Shown piece by piece: positions 28,376 to 38,837 of a DNA stretch of 64,000 bases. Position 1 is the stretch's first letter. Each line of letters begins with the position of its first letter. The position numbers and the translations under genes are program-made. The stretch is from JADFJB01 sp964464595 (GTDB lineage: Bacteria; Zhuqueibacterota; JdFR-76; DREG01): positions 3,637 through 67,636 of the forward strand of contig CAYXGW010000017.1 in the NCBI GenBank assembly GCA_964464595.1, given 5' to 3'. Below the pieces are notes generated by a model. It worked only from the letters and a program-made list of their open reading frames with translations. It did not search any database and was not told the origin of the DNA.

Positions 28376-29278
28376 TTGAATATAAAAAATAGTAAATTCG
28401 TACCTATTCTACTCCTCTTCTCTTTTATCATTAGCTGTGGTGTAACGGAACAAGAAATTTTTGAAGCGGAATATATTGTGGAATCCTATCTAATTGCCTT
28501 AGAACCACTACCGGAAGTAAGGCTCTCCAAAACAGTTCCGTTTGGTCATCCTTACTATTTTGAAAGACAAGCGGTTTCAAGGGCTAGGGTTCAAATCAAG
28601 CTATTAGACAAGAATGGAATGGTTAGCCAGGTTTATCCCTACGTGCAAATTATAGACGGAATTTATTTATCAACAAAATCCGGTGCGGTTGTCCAACCAA
28701 ATGGAACGTATGAGTTGACAGTTACTTTTGACAATAATGAAGATATTTTGAGGGCAGCCACCATTGTCCCTGATAGTTTTTCAATCATTAAAGTAAATCG
28801 TTTTGTTACTGAATTTCAATCCAAAGAACAAGTTGAAATAACAGTGACTCAGAGCTTTTATCCTGGCAGACAGAATATTTTCCTACTTTCCACTGAATCA
28901 CTTAATCCTAAATTGGAAGAGTTAACGCCATTCTTAAAAGATTTTTTTGATCCGGAAGAAGATGATCTGAAAGATTTGACTATACATCAATCGCCCCTGT
29001 TTAATGAGGAGAATTATGAACTTAATGAGGATGGCACTTTGACTATCAAGATTCCATGGATCGCAATTAACTTTTTTGGACCAAACAGATTTTCAGTGAA
29101 TGCGATTGATGATAATTTTTTTGATTTTGTTCGCAGCCGGGAAATTCAAACCAGGGGCTCCACCCTCTCTCCAGGTGAGATACCCGCAATCATCGAACAT
29201 ATTGAAGGTGGCACCGGAATTTTTGCCAGTTTATCACGCGTATCTGTAGAGATACTAGTAACCCGCTCCAACCCATAA
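28376..29278 (+). CDS. DUF4249 family lipoprotein, TTG start
   Basis: This lipoprotein has about 300 residues. The frame is open upstream into the receptor gene, but the sequence turns protein-like only at LNIKNSKFVPILLLFSF, so I place the start at the TTG at 28376, just after the receptor stop (28374). The lipobox is FIISCG. The mature part begins VTEQEIFEAEYIVESYL and continues with PEVRLSKTVPFG, which matches the DUF4249 family. These proteins are regularly encoded next to TonB-dependent receptors in FCB bacteria. Translation by coupling to the receptor is likely because the ribosome-binding site is weak. Confidence 0.8.
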   Translation: MNIKNSKFVPILLLFSFIISCGVTEQEIFEAEYIVESYLIALEPLPEVRLSKTVPFGHPYYFERQAVSRARVQIKLLDKNGMVSQVYPYVQIIDGIYLSTKSGAVVQPNGTYELTVTFDNNEDILRAATIVPDSFSIIKVNRFVTEFQSKEQVEITVTQSFYPGRQNIFLLSTESLNPKLEELTPFLKDFFDPEEDDLKDLTIHQSPLFNEENYELNEDGTLTIKIPWIAINFFGPNRFSVNAIDDNFFDFVRSREIQTRGSTLSPGEIPAIIEHIEGGTGIFASLSRVSVEILVTRSNP

Positions 29279-29289
29279 TAAATAAAATG

Positions 29290-29802
29290 TTATTTAGGCT
29301 GAAAAAGAAGGTCACTGTACGAAACTGAAACCAAATCGATTCTACCAATTTCAAATCTGGCCTGTAAATCATCCAAACACTGTTTCGTATCCGGTTCATT
29401 TTCCCCTTTATTTAAAACGCCTTCAAACTCTACGAAATTACCCAGTTTGTCTACTTCGTCTAGATGGATCCGAATATTTTTGTATAGATATAACATTCTG
29501 ATTTTAGACACTACAATTGAAACACCCAAATTTTCCGATAACATCATTTTAAGCTCTTCGCTGTTTTCAACAGCCAACCGATGGTAACGGCTTTCTCGAC
29601 TTTCGGTAATATTTTCTCTGAAATAGCCAATTAACTCTGCAGCTTCATTTTCAGCTTCGCGCAGTTTTAATCTACCCTGGTTTACATTGAAATAAGTATC
29701 TACCTGTTTTCTACGCCATTGGAATTGAGCGCCAATTTTATTAGATAGTCCTTCAGCATGTTTGAGATCCGAATATTTTGCTTTAATTTCTATGTTTCTC
29801 AT
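29290..29802 (-). CDS. CYTH domain protein (class IV adenylate cyclase / triphosphatase-like)
   Basis: This 170-aa protein begins with NIEIKAKYSD (the ExExK-type signature) and contains VDTYFNVNQGRLKLRE, YHRLAVENSEEL and IRIHLDEVDKLGNFVEFEG. These strands make the tunnel fold of CYTH proteins, in which Glu, Lys and Arg residues bind triphosphate and divalent metal. Family members act as thiamine triphosphatases, inorganic triphosphatases or adenylyl cyclases, and the exact reaction cannot be decided from sequence. It is convergent with the DUF4249 gene (11 bp between stops). Confidence 0.85.
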   Translation of the reverse strand: MRNIEIKAKYSDLKHAEGLSNKIGAQFQWRRKQVDTYFNVNQGRLKLREAENEAAELIGYFRENITESRESRYHRLAVENSEELKMMLSENLGVSIVVSKIRMLYLYKNIRIHLDEVDKLGNFVEFEGVLNKGENEPDTKQCLDDLQARFEIGRIDLVSVSYSDLLFQPK

Positions 29803-30274
29803 TTCTCAAAATAGTTTCATTTCGTATTGTTGTTAAGTATCAAATTAATTACAACTTTAGCAAAAGAAATTCCTGATTGTGTGAAAAAAGTAAATATATG
29901 CATAAAATTTGTATGCTCAATGAATTGCGAAGCGTGTCCGTTCATTGATTATTTTTAAGCTACGCAAAGTTTTTTTCAATATCTTAAATTTTTAATTGTT
30001 ATACAAGTCCCTATCATTGATTGATACGCCCCTCTTAGATTTCCGGATGAAATAATATGCAATTCATTTGATTCACCGCGATTAAATACATTACATTTAA
30101 TCGGATGTGATATTGTCGAGGTTTTACCGGATTTTTGAATCCGGTCAGATTACTGCACTTTGTTGACCTCAAATATTTGCTTATGAGTTTAAGTCCATTA
30201 TTGGAAAATCCGGATGAGATATCAAAAGTCATTTATTTTGAAAATTTCAAACCATTAATCGAAAGGACGGTTCC
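29803..30274. promoter_or_regulatory. Intergenic region with inverted repeat before the aminotransferase gene
   Basis: This 472-bp divergent spacer has no gene I can support. It contains ACCGGATT-TTTG-AATCCGGT (30126-30145), a perfect 8-bp inverted repeat about 130 bp before the ATG at 30275. A ribosome-binding site, GAAAGGA, precedes that ATG. The repeat has no U-tract and may be an operator or an mRNA structure for the downstream gene. Confidence 0.4.
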
Positions 30275-31414
30275 ATGTCTAAAACATTGAATCGCCGGCA
30301 ATGGCTGGCCCGCAGCAGCACGGCTTTAGGTGGGACGTTGTTAGCAGGATATGGTGGATTAAGCCCTGAACTTATTCCAGAAGGTTATGCCACTCCGAAT
30401 TCCCCCATCCGAATGATGTTTAATGAAAATCCATACGGCCCATCACAAGTTGCTCGTAAAGCTATGATCAAAGCTTTTAACGAAGGTAATCTCTACTCAA
30501 GAGACGCCTATAATACCTTACGGAAAATCTTTGCAGAACAGGTGGGAGTAACGACTGATCATGTCATTATCACGTCCGGTTCAACTGAAGTACTGAATGT
30601 GGCTGGCCTGGTTTACGGATTGAACAATGGCGAGATCATTACTCCGCATCCGACTTATGGACGGCTCTACCGTTATGCCGAACGAATTGGAGCAAAGGTT
30701 CACAAAATCCCACTCGATGAAAATGTACATTTCGATTTGGACGGGATCAGAAAAGCAATGAACAAAAATGTTAAACTGGTTTATTTATGCAATCCCAATA
30801 ACCCCACCACGACAATTACGCCAAAAGACAAACTGAGAGAACTATGTGAGGAGCTATCGAAAAATACCTGTGTCATGGTTGATGAAGCCTATTTTGACTA
30901 TGTGACCGATCCTCAATATTCTACCATGATCGACATGGTTAAAGATGGGCATAATGTTATTGTTACAAGAACAGCCTCCAAAATCCATGGTCTGGCCGGA
31001 CTTCGGGTAGGCTTCGGCATTGCCGATCCGCAAACCATTAATAATCTCCAAAGACATTTAACCGGTACCACAAATATCATTGGACTGCGAGCTGCAATAG
31101 CAAGTTTTCAAGACAAGGAATTCCAGGATTTTAGCCGGCAAAAAAATCTAGAATCCCGGGAAATCGTATACAAAGCTTTAGAAAAAGCCGGACGCAAATA
31201 TTTGCAAAGCCATACTAATTTCATTTTTTTCCACACTGGCCGACCGATCAGAGAATTCCAAAAAGCGATGGAACAGCACGGCATCATCGTTGGTCGTCCA
31301 TTTCCCCCATATGATGATTGGTGTCGATTGAGTATGGCCAAACCGGAAGAGATGGAGCTTTTTGCCAGTGCGTTTGAGAAAGTGATGGGTGTAGAAGTTG
31401 GGAGTGGGAATTAA
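30275..31414 (+). CDS. PLP-dependent aminotransferase (HisC-like) with Tat signal peptide
   Basis: This 379-aa fold-type I aminotransferase resembles histidinol-phosphate aminotransferase. Visible motifs are MMFNENPYGPS, SGSTEVLNVAG, LCNPNNPT, VDEAYFDYV and the PLP-lysine segment RTASKIHGLAGLRVG. A twin-arginine signal precedes it: NRRQWLARS (Arg7-Arg8), then a hydrophobic stretch ending GYGG, which predicts folded export to the periplasm with bound cofactor. Because of the exported location, a role in histidine biosynthesis is unlikely and the true substrate is unknown. No other histidine genes are nearby. The ribosome-binding site GAAAGGA supports the start. Confidence 0.88.
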   Translation: MSKTLNRRQWLARSSTALGGTLLAGYGGLSPELIPEGYATPNSPIRMMFNENPYGPSQVARKAMIKAFNEGNLYSRDAYNTLRKIFAEQVGVTTDHVIITSGSTEVLNVAGLVYGLNNGEIITPHPTYGRLYRYAERIGAKVHKIPLDENVHFDLDGIRKAMNKNVKLVYLCNPNNPTTTITPKDKLRELCEELSKNTCVMVDEAYFDYVTDPQYSTMIDMVKDGHNVIVTRTASKIHGLAGLRVGFGIADPQTINNLQRHLTGTTNIIGLRAAIASFQDKEFQDFSRQKNLESREIVYKALEKAGRKYLQSHTNFIFFHTGRPIREFQKAMEQHGIIVGRPFPPYDDWCRLSMAKPEEMELFASAFEKVMGVEVGSGN

Positions 31415-31625
31415 GGCATAAGGTATAGGGTATAAGGTATAGGAATTAGGTGGTTAGCTGTTGGATATTGGAATTACTCTCTCCCGAGAGGCTGTGTCTT
31501 GAGCCTATCGGAGGGGAAGAAAATCCTTGATTGGGATTTTCATGGTGTGTAAAATAGTCGACACGGAGAAATGGATAATCCCTGAAAACTAGTATTTATC
31601 ACAAAACAGAATGGCTGTATTTCAA
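31415..31625. repeat. Short tandem repeats and weak hairpin between convergent genes
   Basis: Just after the aminotransferase stop, the units GGTATA(A/G)GG are repeated about four times (31413-31445: GGCATAAGGTATAGGGTATA and so on). A 7-bp inverted repeat AAAATCC...GGATTTT (31520-31540) could be a weak bidirectional terminator between the plus-strand aminotransferase and the minus-strand operon that ends at 31626. No gene is seen. Confidence 0.45.
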
Positions 31626-33419
31626 TTATTCTCCCCCAGTCAGTGGTTCGATCTGATCAAATCTCAGGTTGCTTCCTCCCTGCCCTCTACCAGTTTCCCG
31701 GTAACGACCTGTCCAGATATAGGTTTTACCATCGTACCATCGTACTCGTTGAATCGCCCGTTTTACGATACTGCCTGAATAGGGTACTTCTTCTTCGTTA
31801 ATGTAATAGGGTGCTGGCACCTCATTCAATAGCAAACCTTTTGCCTTAACTACGTCTACAGGTGGATCTCCCAACTTAGGCATGGAAGCTCGTTGAAAAT
31901 AAATATCCTGGACAGCATTTTGTTTTTGTACAGGTAAGAAAGGAATCCAGTTTTCCGGAACGGATGTGCCTAACAAGTAGCGAATAGCTGCTGTTGAATT
32001 GGCAATAGGTGGAGGTAAAACTCCAGTCTGGTCAGCTGCTTCGTTTCCATTAATTCCTTTGCCGGTGGCATCTGGTATTGTTTCCTCTATGGCCCATACC
32101 ATATTGGCCATTTCATCCCGCATGAAATTAACCTGTTCTATGGGATCGCTTTGCAAGGAGTGTATTAAAGTGGACGGTAAAAAGAACTGTCTATTATACA
32201 AGCCAATATCATCTTTATTACTAATATTAAACATACTCCATCTTTGCCACTCGTTTTCATTTCCTTCATTTGCTGCTCTGATCAATGTTCTATCTCCAAA
32301 TACATCGGTAACTACCAGTCCTTTTACTTCACAGATGGTATTGACCGGCATAGTGTAGGGGATCACACTCCAATCGTTTCCGTAGATCAAGCCAAACTCG
32401 GCGAAAAGAAGCAACAAATGATCGGTCGTTTTGGCGTTGATCTTTCCAAAATCGATCTGCCTTTCTTCCATTTCCCAAAAGCGTGGATTGGGCATGCCTT
32501 TAAATTCTGCCGGCGTTGGAAGAAATGATAAAATCTCTTCTTTTTCTTCAGCAGCAACCGGGTTATCTAAACTTAAACCATTGGATTGAAGATTTTCACT
32601 AAAGGCATACCAATCGAGTCTACCACTGTAGTATTCACTGGCTTCCAATACTTCTTGATCTCCATTGGCATAAGGGGCCGCTACTGAAAATTGATAATCT
32701 AGAGTTTTGGGATGCCATGCTTTATCATTTTGATCTGCAGGCTGACTGTACTGTCTTGAAAACCATTCCTGGTATAAGGTAAAGAAAACCTCCATTTCAG
32801 TTAAATCACCCGCTTCAATTCCTAAGTTTACAGAAATCGTGTTGTCTTCAATATCCTTATAGACTTTTGCCCCATCAATCACTCGTCTTTTAGTTGCGAT
32901 ATACAGATTCAAGCCGTCAATTTGCCCTTTAAAACTCTCTTCTTTGTCAACCTCAAAGCCATATTTTTCCAAATACTTTGAAATATATTTTGAACGCAAA
33001 GCGACTGTATGTAACTTCAGTAAATATTGACCCATTTTTACCCGCAGACCGTAAGTTACCCGCAGATCATTATCACCAAATACAATGCTTTCCCTCTCCA
33101 CAAAAGTTTCCATAGGAATATTATCGCTGTAATTTCTGCCGTTCTCATGATCCAGGGAGATCCTGTCTACTTTAGTTTGGCCAGTAAGTAGTCTTGCATC
33201 GATAGCAGAGCCCGCATCTTCGGCCTCTAATTCTCCCATTTGCCACTGTCTTGTTATCATCCATAAGGGATCCCGAATTTCTGCCCGTAAACTTCGTTCG
33301 AAATTTTGACTTCGGGGTCTGGGTTCTAATCTGTTATAAGCTGTAATACTAGGTTCCCGGTAAATTACATTAAGCAATTTAAGGTCTGTCATTAATTGGG
33401 ATATCTGATGATTAGCCAT
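31626..33419 (-). CDS. Conserved uncharacterised 597-aa protein, last gene of the giant-protein operon
   Basis: This is a soluble-looking protein with no signal peptide or membrane segment. Residues 45-71 read LRAEIRDPLWMITRQWQM followed by an acidic GELEAEDAGS. Near residue 488 there is VPENWIPFLPV, and near the end EEVPYSGSIVKRAIQRVRW and GRGQGGSNLRFD. I recognise these motifs from a family found across several phyla and always labelled hypothetical, so I give no function. Its ATG lies 2 bp after the stop of the 1801-aa gene, so it is surely part of that operon. In the families I remember it travels with the 1801-aa and 1084-aa types. Confidence 0.8.
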   Translation of the reverse strand: MANHQISQLMTDLKLLNVIYREPSITAYNRLEPRPRSQNFERSLRAEIRDPLWMITRQWQMGELEAEDAGSAIDARLLTGQTKVDRISLDHENGRNYSDNIPMETFVERESIVFGDNDLRVTYGLRVKMGQYLLKLHTVALRSKYISKYLEKYGFEVDKEESFKGQIDGLNLYIATKRRVIDGAKVYKDIEDNTISVNLGIEAGDLTEMEVFFTLYQEWFSRQYSQPADQNDKAWHPKTLDYQFSVAAPYANGDQEVLEASEYYSGRLDWYAFSENLQSNGLSLDNPVAAEEKEEILSFLPTPAEFKGMPNPRFWEMEERQIDFGKINAKTTDHLLLLFAEFGLIYGNDWSVIPYTMPVNTICEVKGLVVTDVFGDRTLIRAANEGNENEWQRWSMFNISNKDDIGLYNRQFFLPSTLIHSLQSDPIEQVNFMRDEMANMVWAIEETIPDATGKGINGNEAADQTGVLPPPIANSTAAIRYLLGTSVPENWIPFLPVQKQNAVQDIYFQRASMPKLGDPPVDVVKAKGLLLNEVPAPYYINEEEVPYSGSIVKRAIQRVRWYDGKTYIWTGRYRETGRGQGGSNLRFDQIEPLTGGE

Positions 33420-33421
33420 AA

Positions 33422-36400
33422 CTATAAATCTAGTGTTTCATTGAATTCTACTAATTGTGCCGTTAGCAATGGAGCAAGAAATGCCATATCCAGCGATATA
33501 TTGTTTTTACTGGTACTGAATTCTGAGATCACAGCAGGTAAAAACTTATTCAACATAGTAACGTTTAAGTCCAATTGATCCGGCTCAATCGCTCTTTGTT
33601 TGGCCCTTTTAAAGGTATCGAGAACGGTATTGATTAAATGATTCCATTTCCAAGCTCCTTCTTCCTGAGGGGTAACTGCCAACAGAATGGCCTGTGGTGG
33701 AACGCTGTTAGGCTGGTTGAAATTAAATGTCAGTCCAGTTACTTCCTCTCGTTGAGGAACCACTTCTACCCAATCATCTACTATTAATCCACATTGCTCT
33801 CTAGAAGCATCAAAGCCCTGGGGCGAATAATGTGCATAAGATAAAGTATCATGATCTATAGTTGTACCTTCAGGATATTCAACAGCGAGCCAGCTATCAT
33901 TTTCTTTATAAGGTAATTGCATGGCTTCGCACTCAAGGAAATCGGCATTAAATCCATCGTGGAACAATTTCATCATACCGAAGGTGTGCATTTTAGGACG
34001 TACTAATGCTACTCCGTGCAACCACTCGTCCATTACCAATGGATTATTTCGTTCAGTGCTTGCATAGGAAAGTAATTGGGCTGCAGCAGAATGTGCCTGT
34101 TCAACATCCGGAATGTTGTTATAGTTAAAGCGAGGAATTATTACATAATCATCGCCAATTAGCATTTTAGTGAGCTCCACTAACAAAGTGATTTTCTGGT
34201 TCGGAATAGTGGAGACATCATTGACCTTAGCTAGTTTAGCTGTATATTCTACCCCTGTACTATCAAATCGAGCCTTAAGTGATTTGGCCTGAGTTAATAG
34301 ACTATCAATCTGAGCTTGAAGGAAGCCCACTGCAGAGTAAGGAAAAGCCAATGAGAAGCCAGAGTCAGCTATGCTTTTTATAACATTTCGGAGGTGGTTC
34401 ACAGAAGTTTCCAAAGGAAGTGATTCTACATCTGTCATCGCCTCCCCAAGGGTAACAAACAACCCATTCAACTCACTGAATATATTTTCTACTTGTGACT
34501 GCAAGCCACTTACGTTTATGTTTTCAGGATTTTCAACAGGTTTAATAATCGTTTTTGAGGCGGGTTCATAATCCCTGGCATGCACGGGGCGTGAGCCCGA
34601 TACCAGGTTCCGCATTGAATCTACAAAAGGCAGAATCTCGGCAAATGATTTGATATCATTTATTACGGCCGGATCTTCCCCGTTGTTTATGAACTCAATT
34701 TTTATTACAACATCATCAGCTAAAGATTTATCTTGTGCAAAGGCATACCGAATACGGGTTTCCAGCTCAGAAGTCCCTGATTCTTCCGTTTTATTTCGGA
34801 TGAGATACATGAAGTCGATGGGCTGAATTGCCAGTTCTTTCAAGTTTAAAACAGCTTCGATATCAACGCCTCCATTTTTCAATACCTGTTCTCCCTTTTC
34901 ATCATAGGCCGTAACTTTACAACGGATCTTGGTGGGATCCCCAAGTACGCTACCTAGCCAATGATTGATGCCAGGTTCGACCCTGGCACGTAAGGTCATT
35001 GGTATATCTGTCCAATCTGTCGGTGCTGTGGAAATAGTTGGGTCGAAATGTATTACTACTCTATTTGTTATGGACAAATTGGTCCCTCTTGCCGTATTGA
35101 TCACTTCTATGTCAGGTAGGAGTTCTCCATCTGCCAGGGCGCGCACTACAGCAGCAGCTCTATCAAAATTACCCATAGCCAGTTGATAAGCACTTTCAGC
35201 TGTAAGCACATCCCTAAGGGCATCAAGCGCATTCAGAATGTTATCTCTTACTTTTACTATTGCCTCTTTTTCATCATCTGACATTGCAACACTGATAAAA
35301 GGAGCTTCTTCTGTTGTTTCTGCTAAAAGCAAACCGTTCACTACATGGAAATCATCGATGGTTTCTTCGGGGCCAGTAACATTTCCAGCTTGCGGTACCT
35401 TTGTCTTTTTGATCGGGTAAGCTGATCGAAAATCTGGAATAAATTGATTTAAGAATTGTGGGTCGATTTGTTTAGTCGACCAGTCGTGAAGTCCGCGCTC
35501 AAACTGGTATCCAAGTAATACCTCTAAGGTTTGTCCATTTCGAATTCCTTCAATTAAGTACAAAGCTCTTCTGACACGTTCTGAAGACAGATTTACAGCC
35601 AGCATTTCTTTTTCTTCGGGAGAAGCGTGAGTAAGATAACCGCTACGTAAAATGGCTGCTGCTGTAGCATGATTGAGTGAAGGAGCATGTACATACCCAC
35701 CGTTGTTAAAGGCAGTGTACAAATTGTCTTCCCCTTCTCTTAATGCTTCCGGAAGTACAGATTCATTTATCTTTTTTCTGTCGTTACCTGGCTTGACATT
35801 TTCAAGGTATCCGTAGGAACCCATATAGATCCCTTTTTTACGTTCACTGGCATCGCGTACAATATTTCGTTGCTCTTCTAATCTCCTGGCAAACAAAGAG
35901 GTTTGCCATGCGTCCAGGCGATAAGTCAAGGTGTCGATATGCTCTACCATTGCTCTTTCCAATGATGCCGTAGACATGTCTTTTAAAATATCTAGCCCTT
36001 CTTTGTGATCGAGTAGATCAGTCGCAAAATGGGAATTAAAAGGGGTTATCACATTTTGAGAGTGAATGTGTTTGTAAAAAGATTGATTTGGAGGAGCAGA
36101 AGAAATGATGTTGTCCATTGGAGCCTGAAAAATTTCCCAGGGTGAAACAGAAGGTATGGAACTCATGTTCATAAATTTTCGGGATCGTACAAGTTCTTTG
36201 GCCTCTATTCCTTGCTCTTTCAATAGAGAGAAAATACTCTTGCTGGATTCAAGTAAGAGGGAATTCAACAGCAACATAAAAAGCAACGAGTTTGGAGTTT
36301 CTGCTTCGCCAAAGTCCTTGTTCTCCAGTTTTTTTTCATCACCGGCATTTTCAATAAGCCAATGGATGAAATGTTTTTCTAGATTTTCATTATAATACTT

Positions 36401-38827
36401 AATCGAATTTGTTTCGGAAAATGGCAAACCATCTATCAGGTTCTTCTTAGCCAGGGCAGTATGATAATGCTGAAAAATCAATTGCAGAAAAAGAGGTGGA
36501 GGTTTTGGGTCTCCATTAGCATCATTATTCTCATAACCCAGTTGGCGGAGTGCAGCTGTCGCGAAAGCTTGTTCAAAAAGCATTCTTAAAGTATCTTCTC
36601 CATACTGTCCCCCCCAAGCAAATTCGTCCAGGTTCTTCAGATAATCGAAACTATATCCCACGCGTTGAAAAAACTCTACAGAGGTTGGATGAAGTCCGAG
36701 GATCTCCATCAGGTTTTTTCCCGCATCCCCTTCTTTACTGATCTGTGCCAGATTTGGTATGAGATCACTCCATTGCTTTTCCATATATGATATTACAGAG
36801 TACATCTTATTCAGGAACGGATCTTGGAATAGTTGTGGTAAAGAAATACCTACACCCACCGTGTCTACTTGCTTTTTGGGATACTCCCATGATTGAAAGT
36901 CACTGGTGAGGAGAATTCCGTATGGCTGGTTCCCTACTCGTATTGATGCTAAAGGACCTCTGCCGCTTACATAGCGCTTAAAATGGTAACGTAGTTTTTT
37001 TAAGTCATCATCACTCACTACATCGTTGAGCATACTATCCATGAAATAGCCAAGTGTTCCGGCATACAGTGCAGCGTTCATAGCAGAAGCTTCCACATGT
37101 TCTTTAGCATCACTGTTGCCAATGTATTGCAGCGCTTCGTAGTCTATACCGAGCAATTCAGCAAATCGCTGGCCATCAGTCAGGGTATTTCTATCGGCCG
37201 AATCAGGATCAAATAAAGGCTCTCCGGCTTCCACAAAATAGCTCTCTTCGTTTAAGGGATCGCTTTTTGTAAATCCTGAATCTTGCTCTTCTGTATTGTT
37301 GGTTGGTGTTCCTTGTTTTAACAGACTAAATCCATTCCTGGAATAGTGATGGTTTTGAATGAGATTTTCAACCAGGTTTTTACCATCGTCCTCATCGGCG
37401 GTATTTTTCAACCCAACTACCAATAACTGGTCGTATCCCAGTGTTGCTCCAAGAGGATCCAGTTCATCTAAATTCAATTTAAATCCCAAGCCTTTTTCTA
37501 CTGCTAATTCAAATTTGGCTACCCATTCAAATTCAGGCCCCAACTCAATTCTGTTATCGTTTTCCTCATTTTGTTTAATGGATGGTGTTTCTCCATCTTC
37601 CCCCAATGGAGCTGGTCCGAGTATCACAATATCATCAACTGGCTTGCTTATGAGACTGACTTTCTCGATCAGTTTATTATCGCGGTAGGCCATTAAAACA
37701 AAGCGATCGGGCAACACACGACTGTGAGGAGCTTTGGTCCACTCGCTGGATTTTGTAAAGTCTTGCGGGGGGAATTGCAAATCGTCTACAACTACGATCT
37801 CATTTCCCCAATTGAGCGGCTTGGTTTGAAGAGCCAACCAAGCTGAACGATTGGGCCCAAAAGCATTGACCAACATACTCCACGCTTCTTTTCTTTCATC
37901 TTCATCTTCTGTTGCCCACAGGACTTTCCAATATGCAATTCCGAACTCGATTTCTCGTTCTGTTAGTATTTCTTCATGTGTGTGTATTGCAATCTCATCC
38001 GGGAAGACTCTTATCCAGAGTTCATTTTTACCGGCGACCTCTTTGAATTTCGTTTCAATTCTCAATGGTAAAAGAAGAATAGGTATATCATCATTCCATT
38101 CTTCAATGAGTTGCTGAGGATCTCGTTTAAATAATGTTGCAATCAGGATATCAGTTTCTTTTATTCGCCTTTTAAGGATGTTTTTTTGCTCTTTGATTTG
38201 ATCTTTAATAGAATCAATCTCTTCGTCAGGGTTTTCCCTGATGATAGGATTCCCAGCTATCATCCGTATCTTTGCACGAATCTCTTCCAGATCTCGTTGT
38301 GCTCTATTAATCTCTTCCTTAATGGTATTTTCATTAAAAGAAGAGAGCTCTTCTTTTAATCGATTTATTTCTTGTTCAAGTTTATCAATACGACCTGGAA
38401 ATTGTTCAACTCTTAAATTAAGAAACTTCTTTTCATCTTCCAATTTCTTGCGTTCAACACGGTTTAGGTCCGGTTCTGAAAGTGCTGCGTCTATTTGGCT
38501 AAGGCGGTTTGTTATTTTCTCCGTTTCTTCTTCTATCGCAACTATTTGAGCTTCCTTTTGTTGTAGCTGTTCTGATAAACGAAAAAATTTATTCAATTTT
38601 CGCTGCAGCTCATCCAATTCAGTTTGTTTACGTTTTTGTTTATTTCGTAAAATTTCAAGTTCAGATTCCTGTTCAGAGTCAACTATAATCTCTTTTTCAG
38701 CAAATTTCTTTTTCTCTTGCAATAAATCGTAATGCCGTAATTTTAATTTATAAAGCTCTTCATCTTCCTCTTCTCTGGCTTTGCGCGTTTTCCGGATGGC
38801 ATCTATGTCTTCTCTGTAGGTATTCAT
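33422..38827 (-). CDS. Conserved uncharacterised 1801-aa protein with coiled-coil N-terminus
   Basis: Residues 1-245 are a long charged coiled coil (RKTRKAREEEDEELYKLKLR and similar). The core starts with ILLLPLRIETKF (about 250) and RVFPDEIAIHTHEE (about 277). Later signature segments are NNGGYVHAPSLNHATAAAIL (about 1045), NLSSERVRRALYLIEGIR (about 1078), LLGYQFERGLHDW (about 1108) and LTAESAYQLAMGNFDRAA (about 1205). No signal peptide, membrane helix or catalytic motif is evident. The core motifs recall a family of very large hypothetical proteins in diverse bacteria. The coiled coil may be lineage-specific. Operon spacing is 2 bp to the next gene and 10 bp from the previous one. A structural or effector role is only inference. 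Confidence 0.8.
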   Translation of the reverse strand: MNTYREDIDAIRKTRKAREEEDEELYKLKLRHYDLLQEKKKFAEKEIIVDSEQESELEILRNKQKRKQTELDELQRKLNKFFRLSEQLQQKEAQIVAIEEETEKITNRLSQIDAALSEPDLNRVERKKLEDEKKFLNLRVEQFPGRIDKLEQEINRLKEELSSFNENTIKEEINRAQRDLEEIRAKIRMIAGNPIIRENPDEEIDSIKDQIKEQKNILKRRIKETDILIATLFKRDPQQLIEEWNDDIPILLLPLRIETKFKEVAGKNELWIRVFPDEIAIHTHEEILTEREIEFGIAYWKVLWATEDEDERKEAWSMLVNAFGPNRSAWLALQTKPLNWGNEIVVVDDLQFPPQDFTKSSEWTKAPHSRVLPDRFVLMAYRDNKLIEKVSLISKPVDDIVILGPAPLGEDGETPSIKQNEENDNRIELGPEFEWVAKFELAVEKGLGFKLNLDELDPLGATLGYDQLLVVGLKNTADEDDGKNLVENLIQNHHYSRNGFSLLKQGTPTNNTEEQDSGFTKSDPLNEESYFVEAGEPLFDPDSADRNTLTDGQRFAELLGIDYEALQYIGNSDAKEHVEASAMNAALYAGTLGYFMDSMLNDVVSDDDLKKLRYHFKRYVSGRGPLASIRVGNQPYGILLTSDFQSWEYPKKQVDTVGVGISLPQLFQDPFLNKMYSVISYMEKQWSDLIPNLAQISKEGDAGKNLMEILGLHPTSVEFFQRVGYSFDYLKNLDEFAWGGQYGEDTLRMLFEQAFATAALRQLGYENNDANGDPKPPPLFLQLIFQHYHTALAKKNLIDGLPFSETNSIKYYNENLEKHFIHWLIENAGDEKKLENKDFGEAETPNSLLFMLLLNSLLLESSKSIFSLLKEQGIEAKELVRSRKFMNMSSIPSVSPWEIFQAPMDNIISSAPPNQSFYKHIHSQNVITPFNSHFATDLLDHKEGLDILKDMSTASLERAMVEHIDTLTYRLDAWQTSLFARRLEEQRNIVRDASERKKGIYMGSYGYLENVKPGNDRKKINESVLPEALREGEDNLYTAFNNGGYVHAPSLNHATAAAILRSGYLTHASPEEKEMLAVNLSSERVRRALYLIEGIRNGQTLEVLLGYQFERGLHDWSTKQIDPQFLNQFIPDFRSAYPIKKTKVPQAGNVTGPEETIDDFHVVNGLLLAETTEEAPFISVAMSDDEKEAIVKVRDNILNALDALRDVLTAESAYQLAMGNFDRAAAVVRALADGELLPDIEVINTARGTNLSITNRVVIHFDPTISTAPTDWTDIPMTLRARVEPGINHWLGSVLGDPTKIRCKVTAYDEKGEQVLKNGGVDIEAVLNLKELAIQPIDFMYLIRNKTEESGTSELETRIRYAFAQDKSLADDVVIKIEFINNGEDPAVINDIKSFAEILPFVDSMRNLVSGSRPVHARDYEPASKTIIKPVENPENINVSGLQSQVENIFSELNGLFVTLGEAMTDVESLPLETSVNHLRNVIKSIADSGFSLAFPYSAVGFLQAQIDSLLTQAKSLKARFDSTGVEYTAKLAKVNDVSTIPNQKITLLVELTKMLIGDDYVIIPRFNYNNIPDVEQAHSAAAQLLSYASTERNNPLVMDEWLHGVALVRPKMHTFGMMKLFHDGFNADFLECEAMQLPYKENDSWLAVEYPEGTTIDHDTLSYAHYSPQGFDASREQCGLIVDDWVEVVPQREEVTGLTFNFNQPNSVPPQAILLAVTPQEEGAWKWNHLINTVLDTFKRAKQRAIEPDQLDLNVTMLNKFLPAVISEFSTSKNNISLDMAFLAPLLTAQLVEFNETLDL

Positions 38828-38837
38828 TGCAAATTCT

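Noticed and set aside
31413..31445. CRISPR-like short repeats
   Set aside because: The units are only 8-10 bp, directly adjacent without spacers, and no cas gene is near.
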